DNA of 64,000 nucleotides, taken from NCBI GenBank assembly GCA_965215545.1, contig OZ244066.1:310001-374000 (forward strand). The letters are read 5' to 3'. Under the pieces are notes generated by a model, which saw only the letters and a program-made list of their open reading frames with translations, did not search any database and was not told the DNA's origin. The stretch comes from MPNP01 sp965215545. Lineage in GTDB: Bacteria > Pseudomonadota > Alphaproteobacteria > Rhodobacterales > Rhodobacteraceae. A program made the translations under genes and the position numbers. Position 1 is the first letter of the stretch. Each line of letters starts with the position of its first letter. Shown here piece by piece: positions 26,081 to 35,909 of the stretch.

Positions 26081-27856
26081 ATGCAGGGTGTGACAGGCCG
26101 CGGCATGCTGAGATCAGTGCCGGGCAGGCCGCCCTTTCTTGGCGTTGAGCACTCCGTGACCGGTCGGTGCTGGCAGGGACTCACGCCCCGGCAGGATCGT
26201 CTGTCCCTGCAGATTGCCCAGCGCTGCGACGTGCCCACTGTGCTGGCCCGGGCTCTGGCCCGCCGCAATCTGCAACCCGAAGAGGTGGCAGCCTATCTCG
26301 ATCCGCAGCGGATCGATCCCGCAGCGAGCAGGCATGATCTGACGGATCTGGACCGAACTGCCGAACGTCTTGTCGCTGCGGTTTGCAACCGGCAGACCAT
26401 CGCTCTCGTGGCCAGCACTGGCATCGATGGCTGCTGTGCCCTGATCATGATGCAGACCATGCTGGAGGCAATGGCACCCGCCGGGAGACGGTCCACGGTT
26501 CGCCAGGCAGCCAAACTGACCACCACCCATCCGGTCAGGGACCTCGCTGACGACCATGATCTCATTGTCATGCTGGACCTCGGGTCTGGTCATGCGGTCC
26601 CGGCTGGTGGGGACTGGCCCTGCGATGTCATTCTGATTGACAACGATGCCAGTGACCCCGCTCTCCCCGATGTGTATGCCTATCTCAATGGCAATCGTCA
26701 TGATGACCCGGGCCACTATGGCGATCTCTGCACGGCCGGGCTCGTGTACCTGCTCATCCAGGTCATCACGGAGCGCTTGTCGGCGGTCAGGCTCCCGCAG
26801 CCGGACCTCTCTCCCCTCACCCAGTACGTGTGCCTGGCCGTGGCAGCGGAACGTGTGCCCCTCAATACCAACAATCGACCCATTGTCCTTGAGGGCCTGG
26901 CGCAGATCCGCCAACGCGACCATCCCGGGTTCAAGTCTCTGGTGGATACCGTACCGATCCGGCATCGGGTCCGGTTTCACGATCTCAGGACCGGTCTCTG
27001 CTCCCGCCTGGTCTATGGCGAAGGTCCCGAACAGGCCCCCCTGACGTCCCAGTTGCTCAGGGCAACCCGGCCCCACGAAGCCGCCAGGGTCGCTGCGGTC
27101 CTGGACCAGTTCCACGCCGATGGCCTTCCTGCCTCCGACGGTTGCACCATCGAGGCTCGCGAACTGGCAATCCAGCGCCATCCGGTGCGGGGCCTGGTCT
27201 GGGCTGCCGGCCGGAACTGGCCCGTCAGCCAACTCGAAAGGATTGCTGCCGCCCTGCAGGATGACATGAACTGGCCTGCCCTGGCCCTTCGGCTCGATGC
27301 CGACAAAGCGATCGGGGTGGCGATCGGGGTGCCCGGATTCGATCTTGGTACGGCCATCGTGAACTGTCGGGCCGGTGGACTGGCCATTCGGGGTGGTGGG
27401 CATCCAATGAAGGCGGTGATCGAGATGCCCCTTGGTGAAGTCAGCGGCACGGTCGAGGCCCTCGGTGCCGACCTGGCCGCCCAAAATCCCCGTCATGAGC
27501 CCCGGCATGATGTCCGGCTGGATGGCATTGTCCTGCCCACTGCCGTGAATGTCCGGATGGCCAGGAGCCTCGATCGGGCCGGTCCCTTCGGGATCGGCTC
27601 ACCGCGGCCCCGCTATGTCCTGACCCACCAGCAGATTCTCAAACGGCAGAAATACAGCACCGAAAGCCTGCGCATCGAAATGTGCGGCCGCGCCCATGCC
27701 CCCATCGACGGCTATCTGCCCGGTGGCTACACATCGGAACTGGGCACATTCCTGCGCCAGTGCGGTCGTGCACCCGTCCACCTGGCCGGCACCATCACCA
27801 TGGCCCGGTCCGGGCACCGCGCCCGGTTCATCATCGAGGATGCCGCCAGGACCTGA
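26081..27856 (+). CDS. recJ: RecJ-family protein with lost DHH catalytic residues
   Basis: About 591 residues, RecJ length, in the usual place after glpX. N-terminal pattern FLGVEHSVTGRCWQ and the domain order (DHH, DHHA1 with GGGH, OB fold) are as in RecJ. The DHH nuclease motifs are altered: the expected DYDVDG appears as ASTGIDG (~26405-26430), VDCG as LDLG, the DHH triad as LIDNDAS (~26634-26652) and the GPRINAxGR loop as VYGEGPEQAP. GGGH near 27391 is kept (IRGGGHPMKAVIE). RecJ is a 5'-3' single-strand exonuclease that needs these aspartates and histidines for its metal ions, so this copy is predicted inactive although the frame is intact. Start candidates are GTG 26075, ATG 26081 and ATG 26105. 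Confidence 0.85.
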   Translation: MQGVTGRGMLRSVPGRPPFLGVEHSVTGRCWQGLTPRQDRLSLQIAQRCDVPTVLARALARRNLQPEEVAAYLDPQRIDPAASRHDLTDLDRTAERLVAAVCNRQTIALVASTGIDGCCALIMMQTMLEAMAPAGRRSTVRQAAKLTTTHPVRDLADDHDLIVMLDLGSGHAVPAGGDWPCDVILIDNDASDPALPDVYAYLNGNRHDDPGHYGDLCTAGLVYLLIQVITERLSAVRLPQPDLSPLTQYVCLAVAAERVPLNTNNRPIVLEGLAQIRQRDHPGFKSLVDTVPIRHRVRFHDLRTGLCSRLVYGEGPEQAPLTSQLLRATRPHEAARVAAVLDQFHADGLPASDGCTIEARELAIQRHPVRGLVWAAGRNWPVSQLERIAAALQDDMNWPALALRLDADKAIGVAIGVPGFDLGTAIVNCRAGGLAIRGGGHPMKAVIEMPLGEVSGTVEALGADLAAQNPRHEPRHDVRLDGIVLPTAVNVRMARSLDRAGPFGIGSPRPRYVLTHQQILKRQKYSTESLRIEMCGRAHAPIDGYLPGGYTSELGTFLRQCGRAPVHLAGTITMARSGHRARFIIEDAART

Positions 27857-27931
27857 GAGACAATGCCATCCCGGGGCATGAACACCAGAACTTGCATGCA
27901 ACAGTGATGTCGTTATAGGGGCCCTGACGGT

Positions 27932-28006
27932 GGTCCCTTCGTCTATCGGTTAGGATGTCAGGTTTTCAACCTGGAGAGAGGGGTTCGATTCCCCTAGGGA
28001 CTACCA
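27932..28006 (+). tRNA. tRNA-Glu (TTC anticodon)
   Basis: A 75-base cloverleaf with encoded CCA. Acceptor GGTCCCT pairs with AGGGACT (one G-U). The D arm, the anticodon loop TTTTCAA flanked by a five-pair stem, and the T arm GGGGTTCGATTCCCC are all present. Anticodon TTC reads glutamate codons. Confidence 0.96.
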
Positions 28007-28403
28007 TATGCCCCCACCGTCACTCATCATCAGACCCGGTTGCCTGGGCGGCATTGCATGACCCCGGGCATTGCAGGCATGCAGTGCACCCAAGTCTGCA
28101 CCGACGGAAAGTCCCTCCCGTTGCAATCCGGGTGCTGGCCACTGACGATGCAGCGCTCCCGACCCTGACCAATCCCGCATCCCGCCACACTGAAACCCAT
28201 GGTCATAAGTCGGCAGGGTGGGGCCTGACTGATCACCACATCTGCAATTCCCGATCCTGGCATGGGCAGCAGGATCGTGCTTTGGGTCCAGCAGAACATC
28301 TGGTAGTTGGTCGGCAAAACCATGCATGGGAATGATGAATGATGGATGGGCCGATGGGCGGATTGCACACCAGCGGCGGCTCTGAACAGGGAGATTGGCA
28401 GAC
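28007..28403. other. Intergenic region after tRNA-Glu
   Basis: No gene is recognised. The last bases hold the CAGGGAGA ribosome-binding site of the next gene. Confidence 0.5.
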
Positions 28404-29582
28404 ATGAAACCATCACTGCGCCTCGGAATCGAGGAGGAGTATCTGATCATTGATCAGGAGACTCTGGATCTTGTCCGCCAGCCGGACCCCGCATTGATCG
28501 AGGAATGTCAGAAGGAATGCGGGGACCGGGTCACCAACGAGTACCTGCAATGCCAACTCGAGGTCGGAACACCACCCTGCCGGTCGATCGCCGAGTGCGG
28601 GCAGGAACTGGGCGGACTGCGCCAACTGGTCGCCACCAAGGCCGCTGAGTTCGGTTATGCGGTGATTGCCGCTTCAACCCACCCGTTTGCCAGCTGGCGC
28701 GAACAGTCCGTGACTCAGAAGGAGCGGTACACGTCTCTGAACATCGATCTCGGTCAGGGGGCGGACCGGCTGCTGATCTGCGGCATGCATATCCATATCG
28801 AGATCGAGGATCCGGAACTGCGGATCGACCTGATGAATCAGGCGACCTACTTCCTGCCTCACCTGCTGGCCTTCTCATGCTCCTCCCCCTTCTGGGAGGG
28901 GCGCGACTCCGGCCTGTCGTCCTATCGGGTCTCGGTGTTCGACTCCCTGCCCCGCACCGGTCTCCCCGACCCGCTGCGCTCCTATGTCGATTATCAGAAT
29001 CTGGTTGACAGGCTGGTCAGGACCGGCTGCATCAGCGACGCCACAAAACTCTGGTGGGACATGCGGCCCTCGGCCAAGTTCCCAACCCTGGAACAGCGCA
29101 TTACCGATATCTGCAGCCGTCTCGATGATGCCCTTGCCATTGCGGCCCTCTACCAGTCACTGATCCTGTATCTCTACCGACTCAGGATGCAGAACCAGGA
29201 GTGGCGCCGCTATCCCTCCACCCTGATCGCAGAGAACAGGTGGCGGGCCCAGCGCTTCGGCTGCACGGAAAGCCTTCTGGATCTGGGCATTGGCAAGACT
29301 GTCCCATTTGCCAGCCTGGCTGACGAACTGGTCGTGCTGCTCTTCGATGATGCCTGCAATCTGGCCTGCGAGCATGACCTGATCCGTCTCCGGTCCATCA
29401 TCAGAGACGGCACGTCAGCCGAACGCCAGCGGGCCGCATACAGGGCAGCCAGGGACCAGGGAGCCGCAACGGACGAGGCTGTGCGGTCGGTGACACAGCT
29501 CCTGAAAGATGATTTTCTCGACTTCATGGACCCCACCACACGTCCACTCCAGGATGTCGTGGACATCGAGGCCCTGCGGTAG
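28404..29582 (+). CDS. Carboxylate-amine ligase, YbdK/GCS2 family
   Basis: 392 residues from MKPSLRLGIEEEYLIIDQET. The opening LGIEEEYLIID is the metal/ATP-binding glutamate motif of the glutamate-cysteine ligase 2 family. Supporting blocks are CQLEVGTPPCRSI, GMHIHIEIEDPE and the FSCSSPFWEGRDSGLSSYR loop. Members ligate a carboxylate to an amine with ATP and show weak glutamate-cysteine ligase activity. The true substrate is usually unknown. The ATG follows a GGGAGA site. Confidence 0.88.
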   Translation: MKPSLRLGIEEEYLIIDQETLDLVRQPDPALIEECQKECGDRVTNEYLQCQLEVGTPPCRSIAECGQELGGLRQLVATKAAEFGYAVIAASTHPFASWREQSVTQKERYTSLNIDLGQGADRLLICGMHIHIEIEDPELRIDLMNQATYFLPHLLAFSCSSPFWEGRDSGLSSYRVSVFDSLPRTGLPDPLRSYVDYQNLVDRLVRTGCISDATKLWWDMRPSAKFPTLEQRITDICSRLDDALAIAALYQSLILYLYRLRMQNQEWRRYPSTLIAENRWRAQRFGCTESLLDLGIGKTVPFASLADELVVLLFDDACNLACEHDLIRLRSIIRDGTSAERQRAAYRAARDQGAATDEAVRSVTQLLKDDFLDFMDPTTRPLQDVVDIEALR

Positions 29583-30247
29583 ATGGGATCCTGTTCCGGA
29601 CATTCATTCACATTGATGATCGGGGTCGGTCCAAGTGACAGAGAGATTATCAAAGGGGGAATAATGTAGAAGTGCCGCTCTCATAATGGATAATGGGGGG
29701 CATTCTGCGCCCCAGAAGGAGCCGGATTCCGCCCACCCTGCGGCCGAGGTCAGCGGTCCGGCAAGGGGCACTGGATGGGTGCGTGAGCAGGCTGTCATAC
29801 GCATCCCTCGCCGACCGCTGCGGGCGTGTGATGACCACCCTGACGCGGGCGGCGCAGGCGGTCGGGCGCACGTTGCGTCTGGAGCTCCAGTGACAGCGCG
29901 CCGTCATCCGGACGTGTCGGTCCCCGCCTTGCGGCCTGCCCCCACTTTGCCGAGGTCCTGATCCTCATGGCCAGCCTGGCCGAGGGGGATCGCGACCGGG
30001 GACTTTGCACGCGGGCTGGGCCACACCCGTCCATGATCCGGTCGGCGCTCGCCGGAGCTGGAAGGATGCCCGGACACATGCCCCTTGACACTGAGAGGCT
30101 CTGCTCCCATCGTCGCGTCAGAAGAATTCGTGAGCTTTTCGGAGCGGATCGAAATTACTGACCGCGGGCATCCGCTTGCTGGCAGTGCAATTCTATGGCC
30201 GCCGAACGGCGGCCATAGCTACGTTTGGGAAAGTGGGCCGCCACCGC
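29583..30247. other. Eroded region with an HTH-like fragment
   Basis: The plus-strand frame ending at 29893 closes with SYASLADRCGRVMTTLTRAA then QAVGRTLRLEL. This resembles the end of small XRE-type antitoxins, but the start is not recognisable. The rest shows no gene. A strong hairpin lies at 30193-30218. Confidence 0.35.
30193..30218. terminator. 11-bp perfect stem-loop upstream of the DUF3800 gene
   Basis: CTATGGCCGCC and GGCGGCCATAG enclose a GAAC loop. There is no U-tract. It sits 30 bp before the GTG start at 30248, so it could be a terminator of lost upstream DNA or an RNA structure in the leader. Confidence 0.4.
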
Positions 30248-31101
30248 GTGACAACACTCTGCTTCATTGATGAAGCGGGGGATCTGGGAAGCCTTTCCGA
30301 TCCTCCGCAACCCAATGACCAGCCGGTTCTGGTCATCGGTGGCCTGTTCGTTGATGGGGCCAGTGTGCACCCTCTCACGGACGATTTCCTGAATCTGAAA
30401 AAGACGTTCTCCCGATCCCGCGGGCCGTCCTCCCGGCATCTGGATCGGATTCTGCACGAGATCAAGGGCGCAACCGTCCGCAAGCACGCCTTACGCTCCA
30501 CACTGCGCGCCAGGAACCATGCCATTGGCCTCCTGGACGGCACGCTCCGGCTTGTTCACACCCACAATGTCAAACTGGTGGCCCGGATCTGGGTCAAGGG
30601 CATTGGCGCGCCGTTCGATGCACGGTCTGTCTACACGTCCTCGGTCCAAACGCTCTGCACCTATTTCCATCACGCTCCGGACGCAGCCAATGGCTCGGGG
30701 ATGTGCATTGCTGACGGGCACAGCACACTCAGGAATGTGACTGTGGCCCACTCCATCTTCACGAAGAAATTCGGGACGCGTCACCCGTGCTACCAGTGGC
30801 TGGCCGAGTTGCCGACCTTCGGGCACAGTGTCAACCATGCCGGTCTCCAGATCTGCGATATCGTCTGTTCTGCCCTGCTCTACCCGATCGCCTGCTTCGC
30901 GTATTGCACGGGTCACGTGACCAACATCCACGTGCAGCCCGGGGCCGCCCGGCTCAGAAAGCCCGGCTCAGAAAGCGTTACGGGCCACAGTTGCAGCGTC
31001 TCCAGTCCCGATACCAGGAGACACCAGCGGGCCGCTATCAGGGCGGACTGGTCGTCAGTGATGCCATCGGACATCAGACCGGTGCCCGCATGTTCTCTTG
31101 A
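30248..31101 (+). pseudogene. DUF3800 protein, C-terminus frameshifted by a 14-bp duplication
   Basis: From GTG 30248 the frame reads VTTLCFIDEAGDLGSLSDPP, the DUF3800 opening (FIDEAGD). It carries VIGGLFVDGASVHPL and the late block FGHSVNHAGLQICDIVCSAL with the conserved D. At 30947-30974 the sequence GCCCGGCTCAGAAA is present twice in tandem, which shifts the frame by 14. The original C-terminus (RLRKRYGPQLQRLQSRY, then GRYQGGLVVSDAIGHQ) lies in the new frame and stops at 31101. The uncorrected frame runs on to 31147 as unrelated sequence. DUF3800 proteins are RNase H-fold-like and often linked to mobile elements or defence. It looks like a recent disruption. Confidence 0.8.
30947..30974 (+). 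repeat. 14-bp tandem duplication breaking the DUF3800 frame
   Basis: Two perfect adjacent copies of GCCCGGCTCAGAAA. Fourteen is not a multiple of three, and removing one copy restores the family C-terminus. Confidence 0.9.
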
Positions 31102-31359
31102 CTACCGGGCCAGTCGAATTGCGGCTGCGTGCAGACGACCACTGTAAGCCTGTCTGGGCCATGCCCGGAATCCGTGTCAAATGGTGTCATAGGCGGCCCG
31201 ATTGCGGCTGCGTGTAGTCTCCTGGTTCCAATAAATTATTGCACAAATTCATGCCCCCGTTCCAACCTGATGCTCACGGTTGCAACGTGCCCCATTGTTC
31301 TGATCCCATTCCGGAAAGGCTCCCGGGGACTCATCATTCGAGGGTGTCAATAATGGATC

Positions 31360-32283
31360 TCAATGCTGGTGCCGAATGGAAGGGTCTGATGGATTTGGAC
31401 AGGATGCATCAAAGATGGCCTTGATGTTGCTGGCCAAGACGGCGTTGAATTCGGCATCGGACTGGTCGATGTGCAGCCCTTCCGTGAAGGCCCGGGAGAA
31501 ACTGGCAATCATGCCGTCATTGCCAGCCAGCCGGGCACAGGCCTCCTTTTGATCATAACCCCCGGACAGTGCCGTCACGCGGACAACCCGGGGGTGCCGG
31601 ATCAGTCCGAGATAGTGATTGCTGGCCTCTGGAAGGGTCAGTTTGAGGACAATGCGCGTTCCGCCGGTCAGGGCATCAAGCCGACTTGTGAGTTCCCTGG
31701 CCAGTGCGTCCTCGCACCGCTGTTTGTCCGGACAGGTGATCGAGACTTCCGGCTCGACGATCGGAATGAGACCCCGGCTGGCAATCCTGAGTGCATAGTC
31801 GAACTGCTGGGCGACGATGTCCCGGATCCCCTGCTCAGTCCAGCTGTCGATCACCGAACGCATCTTGGTGCCGAAAATTCCCCGTTTGCGAGCGGTCTCA
31901 AGCGTGTCCTCAAGGTCAGGGATGGGTCGCATGAACTGCACACCGTCTTCCGGGTCGGCCAGACCGATATCGACTTTGAGGATGGGCAGGATCCCGTGGG
32001 TTTCCCAAAGCCATTGGGGGAGTGGACTCCCGTCCACATCCCGATCCGCCGTACCCTGAAAGAGGATGCAGCCCAGAATATGCTGGCCGGCAAATGCCGG
32101 GGCTGTCATGATCCGGAGACGCATGGTGTGGACATGGTCGGACATAGTCTTCATGTCGTCATAAGCTGATTCCGGGATCCCGTAGCGTGCAAGTGTGCCA
32201 GGTGTGGAGCCGCCACTCTGATCAAGTGCGGCAACAAATCCCGGTTTCCGCTGAAACTGGTCGGTCCGGTCGATGGTCTGCAT
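31360..32283 (-). CDS. fda: Fructose-bisphosphate aldolase class I
   Basis: 307 residues from MQTIDRTDQFQRKPGFVAAL, with an AGGAGA site upstream. Family motifs: AALDQSGGSTPGTLARYG, ILPILKVDIGLADPEDG, RGLIPIVEPEVSI and the Schiff-base lysine region RIVLKLTLPE, plus VTALSGGYDQKEACARL. It cleaves or forms fructose-1,6-bisphosphate without metal. With glpX at 25 kb it points to gluconeogenic flux, though the two are not linked. Confidence 0.94.
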   Translation of the reverse strand: MQTIDRTDQFQRKPGFVAALDQSGGSTPGTLARYGIPESAYDDMKTMSDHVHTMRLRIMTAPAFAGQHILGCILFQGTADRDVDGSPLPQWLWETHGILPILKVDIGLADPEDGVQFMRPIPDLEDTLETARKRGIFGTKMRSVIDSWTEQGIRDIVAQQFDYALRIASRGLIPIVEPEVSITCPDKQRCEDALARELTSRLDALTGGTRIVLKLTLPEASNHYLGLIRHPRVVRVTALSGGYDQKEACARLAGNDGMIASFSRAFTEGLHIDQSDAEFNAVLASNIKAIFDASCPNPSDPSIRHQH

Positions 32284-32661
32284 CCTGCAAATCTCCTGCC
32301 TGTCGTCGCATCCGGGTACAGAAGGCCGATCACCCGAACCCTGCATCCTACCCTCCATTACCCGCAATCAGGGCCGACTCAAATCCGACTCTACAGGGCC
32401 AGACCCCGATCTGACTTGACCCATTCCCGAACGTCATCATGTGCGGCCCCGGACATAGCCTGCTGTCGGTCACGCCATGACTCCATGCTTGCAGGCCATC
32501 TATCGGTCCCGCAGCATGGCCCGTGACGGGATCAACCGGAGATCAATCCCCGTTCGGGTTTCCGGCCTCCCTCCGATCGACCCCCGGCTGATGTCTCCTG
32601 GAGCGGATTTTGGGAATCGTGAATGCCGGGAGTGGCCGCACAGACTGGTCGCTGGTGGACC
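32284..32661. other. Intergenic stretch without recognised features
   Basis: Apart from the aldolase leader (ribosome-binding site just upstream of 32283) nothing specific is seen on either strand. Confidence 0.45.
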
Positions 32662-33285
32662 TCAGCGCAGCGGGATAGCCGATGAGTCCTTCGACGCCTG
32701 ATAGATTGCAGAGAGGTTGTCATAGGCTTGCCCGATCCGGGCTACACGCCTGGCAAGGGGACGCCGGTCCTTGTCCGCAAGCTGGTCAATCTCCTGCATG
32801 ATGCCAAAGCAGGACCAGTAGGCATTGTCCCGGTTGTAGCGACCGTCGTGGAGACCAAAGACTTCCTTGAGGATTCCGAGATCGTGCGGGATGGCAAAAT
32901 CATCGCGACTTTCGGCATGGCTGAAGAGATAGAAGAAGTTGTCGAAACCGGCCCAGGTGATGGCCGAAAGGCAGAGCGAGCATGGTTCGTGGGTGGAGAG
33001 AAAGAGAAGCTCGTCGGTAGGAGGGCGGTCTTCACATTCGTAGAAGCACTTAAGACAGTGCATCTCCCCGTGCCAGAGTGGATTGGCCTGCTCATTGTTG
33101 GTCTCGGCAAGCACGAGGCTGAGATCAGACTTGCGCAGAAGGGCCGCGCCAAAGACCTTGTTGCCGACTTCAACACCCCGTGCTGTCATCGGCATGATAT
33201 CGTCCTCGATGGTCTCGAGCAGCCGGATCAGCAGTTGGTTCCGGTCCTTTGGCAGACTGTAAGCCGCCGGGCGGTTCATGCTCAT
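32662..33285 (-). CDS. Cytidine/deoxycytidylate deaminase-like zinc protein
   Basis: 207 residues opening MSMNRPAAYSLPKDRNQLLI. Zinc-binding motifs of the CDA superfamily are intact: WHGEMHCLKCFYE (HxE) at ~72-84 and STHEPCSLCLSAITWAGFDN (PCxxC) at ~96-115. The C-terminal half is helical and not typical of tRNA adenosine deaminases. The family deaminates nucleobases or nucleosides; a guanine/cytosine-type substrate cannot be chosen here. It stands alone on the minus strand. Confidence 0.82.
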   Translation of the reverse strand: MSMNRPAAYSLPKDRNQLLIRLLETIEDDIMPMTARGVEVGNKVFGAALLRKSDLSLVLAETNNEQANPLWHGEMHCLKCFYECEDRPPTDELLFLSTHEPCSLCLSAITWAGFDNFFYLFSHAESRDDFAIPHDLGILKEVFGLHDGRYNRDNAYWSCFGIMQEIDQLADKDRRPLARRVARIGQAYDNLSAIYQASKDSSAIPLR

Positions 33286-33424
33286 GTCCTCGTGGGTTGC
33301 CAGAATCGATGGGTCCCGGAACTTGGCCGAGACGTCAAGGTATCATATGCCTGAAAGTGTCGTGCCATCGTCCCACCCAGCCGCATGGCACACGAATCGA
33401 CACAATGCAACTGGGTCAACCGCA

Positions 33425-33690
33425 TTGGTAGTGGGTCGGTCTGAACCGTGCCCGCGCGGTGGCTCTGGTGCGGCTCTGTCCCTGTTGGCCGCGGGGCCGG
33501 GGGTATCCCGCCCTGCGGCACTCCTCGTCGAGACGGCTCAGTTGGCAAGGTTCGGGCATCCCCAAAGCCGCCGGGTCTCCTGGCTCCTCTGGGTCTGGCC
33601 GGCGAGGATCCGGGCACCACCCCGTGTGCCGTTGCACCGGCAGTCCGCAATGCCCTGCCGGGTGCGGACCACCCAGACAGCGTTGCGGCG
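33425..33690 (-). pseudogene. 3' remnant of the secreted protein A family
   Basis: The minus-strand frame ending at 33538 reads VWVVRTRQGIADCRCNGTRG, ARILAGQTQRSQETRR and GCPNLAN. This matches the tail of the protein at 3277-3879 (VARTLQDINDCMCNGRRG, TRILAGATQRSQE, GCPNLTN). Nucleotide similarity extends past the stop to the GGTAGTGGGTC motif present at both loci (about 3167 and 33426). The rest of the gene and its signal peptide are missing. Confidence 0.75.
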
Positions 33691-34429
33691 GCGGCAACAG
33701 CGTTGGCACCCGCGGGCCGTCCCATGATGACGGGGCCGGGCACGTTCGGCAACCACAGCCAGGCTGGTGGCCTCTTCCATGACAGCGGCACTGTCCTCGA
33801 CGGCCTGGAGGCTGCCGGACATCTGGGCTGCCATGCACTGGGGAAGCAAGCTGAAGGTCTGATGGGACTCCGGGCCGTCAGACCGGGTCACGCGGAACCC
33901 CGCCGGTCGCTGGCGACCATCGGTCCCGTGCCGGGCCAGCCGGCAGCCGCCCTCGGGATGATTCGGACAGCCGGTCAGCATTGCATCCCGCCAGCCCTGC
34001 GTGCCCACAGAGGCCTCGGTGGTCAGGTCTGTCGTATCGAGGCGCTGGTCCAAACCGTCCACGGCCCGGCGGCGTTGGGTCCACGCGGACCACCTTCTCT
34101 TCAAGTGTTCTGTCCCCGAGGGAATGGCACGCACCAACAGACCGTCACCAGCAGGCTGTCTGGAGCGGGGTCTGCCTGAAAGAGGACTCGGCCTGGCAAG
34201 ACGGGTTGGGTTCCCGGATTCTTCCAGAGTCCCAGCTCTTCGGCATCGGATCAATGCGGGAACCCCCAGCTCCGCGATGGAATGATCAGAGCAGCAACAG
34301 CGCATCAAGGCGGGCCGGGCCGGCACGGTTGTCGGCGCACTGGTGCCCTTCAGGGACCGGCACGAGGCCGTGGCGGCCTGCTGCTGCCATTCGACCGGTA
34401 CCCTCGACCGGATGCGTACCGACAGGTTC

Positions 34430-34623
34430 CGTGAACGGGCATCCAGGCCGGAAGCGGCGGCGGGGCGGGCGGAGGCCGGACGTTCGGACTGCGGCTGAAG
34501 CACTTCGGAACGCGCTGGTCGGCAAGGGGCGCCAACGCCATGCTGACGTTGAAGCGCTGCGGCATGAACCTCCGGCTGCCCGACCTGCTCGAATGGCTGG
34601 CGAATCAGACCATCGCCGCATGA
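34430..34623 (+). pseudogene. C-terminal remnant of an ISKra4-like transposase
   Basis: In the frame ending at TGA 34621-34623 the residues are GIQAGSGGGAGGGRTFGLRL then KHFGTRWSARGANAMLTLKR and end LLEWLANQTIAA. The GSGxVE...GLRLKxxGxRWSxxGAxAxLxLR pattern is the typical ISKra4 C-terminus. Upstream sequence is too decayed to follow. Confidence 0.5.
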
Positions 34624-35158
34624 GCAACTCATCCGGGCTACACCCGGTTACGGGAACGGATTATCCGTCTGTCTCCCCATCACTCATCTGCGCAAAGAGA
34701 GCATTGGCAATCACTGGCAGCAACCGGCCATTGGCATGCACTGGTTGGGGAGATGATCAGGCATCACCATGACCCACGTGACATGAAGTCGGACCAGCGG
34801 TTGAATCCCACCGCGCTTGCCACGATCACGCTGTCCGATCATGCGGGGGCCTCAATCGAAGAAGCGGCCAGAGAGAGATTGCCGAAAAGATCACGCAGAT
34901 TGTCTGATCGCTGCAAACCGTGCCATCAGGATCAACCAGGACACCTTCAACTCCACATGCTGCCCACTTGACCCGGATCCCAATCATGTCAGTCAGGAGA
35001 CCCCGACCGATCAGATCACAGCAGGGCTGCCGTTCCCAGGCGTTGCGCCTCAGAGTGGCGCGGGGCACAAAAGAAATGTAGTCCCGATGTAGTCTTGAAA
35101 ATTTGCAGAGATGAGCTATGAATGGACTGATCAGCATATCCTTGCGGGAATAGAATGA

Positions 35159-35419
35159 ATGGAATTGTCACTCCGTGATGCGAAGGCGCGCCTCTCTGAA
35201 CTGGTTGCAGCTGCCTGCAGCGGTGAGCGTGTTCTCATCACGCGTTATGGCCATCCTGCGGTGGAATTGGTCCCGTGCAAACACCGAGGCGGTATTGATT
35301 TTGACAGGCTGGACACTGCCCGCCGCCGCGTCGGTCTGAAGGAGGACGGGGATCTCTGGCCGTCGGAATTTAATGATCCGGCATTCAGTCGGCAGGTGCT
35401 TGGTTTGGACAATGAGTAG
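35159..35419 (+). CDS. Phd/YefM-type antitoxin
   Basis: 86 residues opening MELSLRDAKARLSELVAAAC, then SGERVLITRYGHPAVELVPC: the Phd/YefM fold signature (AKxxLSxLxxxAxxGExVxITRxGxPxAxLVP). The C-terminal tail, rich in acidic residues, would bind the toxin. It is followed after 6 bp by a PIN toxin, so this is a VapBC-type pair and autoregulation is expected. The neighbourhood has lower GC than average. Confidence 0.88.
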   Translation: MELSLRDAKARLSELVAAACSGERVLITRYGHPAVELVPCKHRGGIDFDRLDTARRRVGLKEDGDLWPSEFNDPAFSRQVLGLDNE

Positions 35420-35425
35420 CCGGTA

Positions 35426-35857
35426 TTGAGAATACTGCTTGATACATCCTATCTTTATGGTCTCATGTCAGCACCGGGGAAACTGTCGGACGCCGAGCGG
35501 CAGTTCTTGGCAAATCCGTCGGTGCATATGCACGTCAGTGCCGTATCAATCTGGGAGATGCGTCTGAAGAACGCTGCGCGTTACCGGTCAGGAGTCCGCA
35601 AGAGTTCATTTGATCCGAATGCTGTGCTGGCCGTGCTCGAGGGTCAGGATGTGACATTCATTCCGATGACGATGCAACATGCGGCGCGGAAACTTGATGT
35701 TCCGCTCAGTCATCATGATCCATTCGATGAGATGCTTCTGGTTCAGGCACAGGAGGAAGGTCTCAAACTTCTCACTGGAGACGGTATGTTGGTGGGTCAC
35801 CCCTTGGCCATGACAGTCAGTGGGTCGGAAGATCCCATTCAAGTGGAGCACATGTGA
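35426..35857 (+). CDS. vapC: PIN-domain ribonuclease toxin (VapC type)
   Basis: 143 residues starting at TTG: RILLDTSYLYGLMSAPGKL has the first catalytic aspartate. SAVSIWEMRLKNA carries the conserved glutamate, and LSHHDPFDEMLLVQAQEEGL then LLTGDGML holds the later acidic residues. VapC-type toxins cleave RNA, often tRNA. All four acidic positions appear intact, so the toxin is probably functional. The upstream gene is its antitoxin. Confidence 0.88.
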   Translation: MRILLDTSYLYGLMSAPGKLSDAERQFLANPSVHMHVSAVSIWEMRLKNAARYRSGVRKSSFDPNAVLAVLEGQDVTFIPMTMQHAARKLDVPLSHHDPFDEMLLVQAQEEGLKLLTGDGMLVGHPLAMTVSGSEDPIQVEHM

Positions 35858-35909
35858 TTGTCACAGTGGTTTTCGGATGTCAGCGGACCCCTTCGCGGGG
35901 TCATCCGGC

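Larger units (their letters stand above)
33286..35158. other. Eroded region with remnants of a secreted gene and a transposase
   Basis: Nearly 1.9 kb without an intact gene. It holds a duplicate of the 3' end of secreted gene A (33425-33690) and the tail of an ISKra4-like transposase (34430-34623). The remaining frames are GC-driven shadows. Confidence 0.5.
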
